A program made the translations under genes and the position numbers. DNA of 64,000 nt, taken from assembly GCA_942490945.1 (NCBI GenBank), contig CALNYZ010000044.1, forward strand, positions 496,001 through 560,000, read 5' to 3'. The notes under the pieces were generated by a model, which was not told where the DNA came from, made no database searches, and was given only the letters and a program-made list of their open reading frames with translations. Shown one piece after another: positions 63,090-64,000 of this stretch (its first letter is position 1; every line of letters begins with the position of its first letter). The stretch is from CALNYZ01 sp942490945. Lineage in GTDB: Bacteria; Pseudomonadota; Gammaproteobacteria; UBA6429; Thiohalophilaceae.

Positions 63090-64000
63090 TTATTTAGGTT
63101 TGTGCCAGCCACCCACACAGTCCTCGAACAGGGCATCCATTCCGGGAACATCGTAGGTGCCAGCACGATAGCGGTCGACTGAAATGCGATCTTGCCAGGC
63201 TTTTAAAATCGGTTTGATTATTGACCAGGATTTTTCCACTTCATCGGCGCGTGAAAACAGCGTGGCATCACCGGTGAGTACATCATGCAATAACACTTCA
63301 TAGGCACCGGAAACATCATTACCATTTTCTGCATAGGGTGCGCGCATCACCATGCGTGAGGTGTCGGTGGTTAAACCGGGTTTTTTGGCGTTCATGCGCA
63401 AGGCAATACCTTCATCCGGATGCAAACGAAATACCAGTGAATTGGCCAGCGGTGGATTGGCATGCGTGTCGAATAAATTAAATGGCGGATTACGAAAACG
63501 AATCAGTATCTCCGAAACACGCTTCGGCAAGCGCTTGCCGGTCCATAAAATAAACGGTACACCCTGCCAGCGCCAGTTATCAATATAAAAACGGATTGCG
63601 GTAAAGGTTTCTGTTACGGATTCGGGATTGACACCTTCTTCCGCCACATAAGCCTTGAGTTTTTCATCCCCTGCCATACCGGAACCATACTGTGCAGCAA
63701 GGGCATGTTTTTTTATTTCCTCTGCATTAAGTTCACGCACGGCACGCAAGACTTTCATTTTTTCATCGCGTACTGCGTCGGCAGTAAATTCTACCGGTGG
63801 TTCCATTGCCACAAGTGTCATCACCTGCATCAGGTGACTCTGAATCATGTCGCGCAAGGCGCCGGACTTTTCATAATATTTGGCCCGATATTCAATGCCA
63901 ATGGATTCGGCTGCGGAGATTTGTATATGATCAATAAAATTCCGGTTCCATAAGGGTTCGAGTATGCTGTTGGCAAAACGATACACCAGCAAGTTTTGTA
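63090..64000 (-). CDS. zwf: glucose-6-phosphate dehydrogenase, 5' part cut by window edge
   Basis: C-terminal ~300 residues of Zwf; the NADP-binding N-terminus is off the right edge. Visible: RFANSILEPLWNRNFIDHIQI, the RAKYYEKSGALRDMIQSHLMQVM block, and VPFILWTGKRLPKRVSEI. The C-terminal DVPGMDALFEDCVGGW differs somewhat from other Zwf but lies in a variable region. It oxidises glucose 6-phosphate to 6-phosphogluconolactone, supplying NADPH. pgl starts four bases after its stop. Confidence 0.95.
   Translation of the reverse strand, partial: QNLLVYRFANSILEPLWNRNFIDHIQISAAESIGIEYRAKYYEKSGALRDMIQSHLMQVMTLVAMEPPVEFTADAVRDEKMKVLRAVRELNAEEIKKHALAAQYGSGMAGDEKLKAYVAEEGVNPESVTETFTAIRFYIDNWRWQGVPFILWTGKRLPKRVSEILIRFRNPPFNLFDTHANPPLANSLVFRLHPDEGIALRMNAKKPGLTTDTSRMVMRAPYAENGNDVSGAYEVLLHDVLTGDATLFSRADEVEKSWSIIKPILKAWQDRISVDRYRAGTYDVPGMDALFEDCVGGWHKPK

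Overview
The window is a contiguous piece of a gammaproteobacterial chromosome. The gene order argH / algZ-algR / hemC-hemD-hemX-hemY is the arrangement known from Pseudomonas and relatives. Class I adenylate cyclase, CyaY, SrkA, oligopeptidase A, RlmI, UbiD and CbpA/CbpM also fit that class. A soxYZ pair suggests thiosulfate or other reduced-sulfur oxidation. A periplasmic alpha-carbonic anhydrase, a gamma-carbonic anhydrase homologue, a chemotaxis receptor with a sigma28-like promoter and a CueR copper module fit a motile, free-living or sediment-type sulfur oxidiser. That lifestyle is inference. I do not assign a genus.

Layout. 1-12 kb: truncated aldehyde dehydrogenase, NDUFA9-like reductase with cca, VanZ/UppP, MidA-like methyltransferase, then a pterin/folate group (FolM-like reductase, folK, folB) with an MCP set into it, plsY, gamma-CA and srkA. 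12-19 kb: prlC, an SH3 membrane protein, an unusual small lipoprotein plus secreted protein pair, ubiD and alpha-carbonic anhydrase. 19-30 kb: epimerase-like and flavin reductase genes, glutaredoxin, the hem block, a periplasmic thioredoxin-like gene, algRZ and argH. 30-31.6 kb: an AT-rich block of four tiny membrane-protein genes separated by structured spacers resembling integron attC sites. No integrase is visible. 31.7-39 kb: PAS/degenerate-GGDEF protein, cyaA, DUF938 methyltransferase, esterase, cyaY, soxYZ. 39-44.3 kb: small membrane proteins, a GNAT protein, a decayed gene and a copZ/copA/cueR copper module. 44.3-50.1 kb: rsgA, an AT-rich GT-C family membrane protein, two small stress-type membrane proteins, and a beta-helix protein with an FnIII lipoprotein. 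50.4-64 kb: unknown 488-aa protein, S1C-type protease, rlmI, transglutaminase-like, VOC, MAPEG, MBL-fold, cbpA-cbpM, Omp85-like barrel, a hydrolase/TlpA fusion, DUF3622, pgl and truncated zwf.

How the genes work together. The hem genes make uroporphyrinogen III and adjacent haem-pathway membrane proteins. cyaA and the GGDEF-like protein mark cAMP and possibly c-di-GMP signalling. The copper genes form a self-regulated efflux unit driven by two mirrored MerR-type promoters. SoxY and SoxZ form a Tat-exported sulfur carrier. zwf and pgl are consecutive enzymes of the oxidative pentose phosphate pathway.

Most likely to be novel are the cassette-like block at 29.9-31.6 kb, the small lipoprotein/secreted pair at 15.4-16.6 kb with its upstream inverted repeats, the hydrolase-thioredoxin fusion at 60.8-62.1 kb, and the motif cluster upstream of soxY. 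All calls come from reading the sequence. No database search was run.
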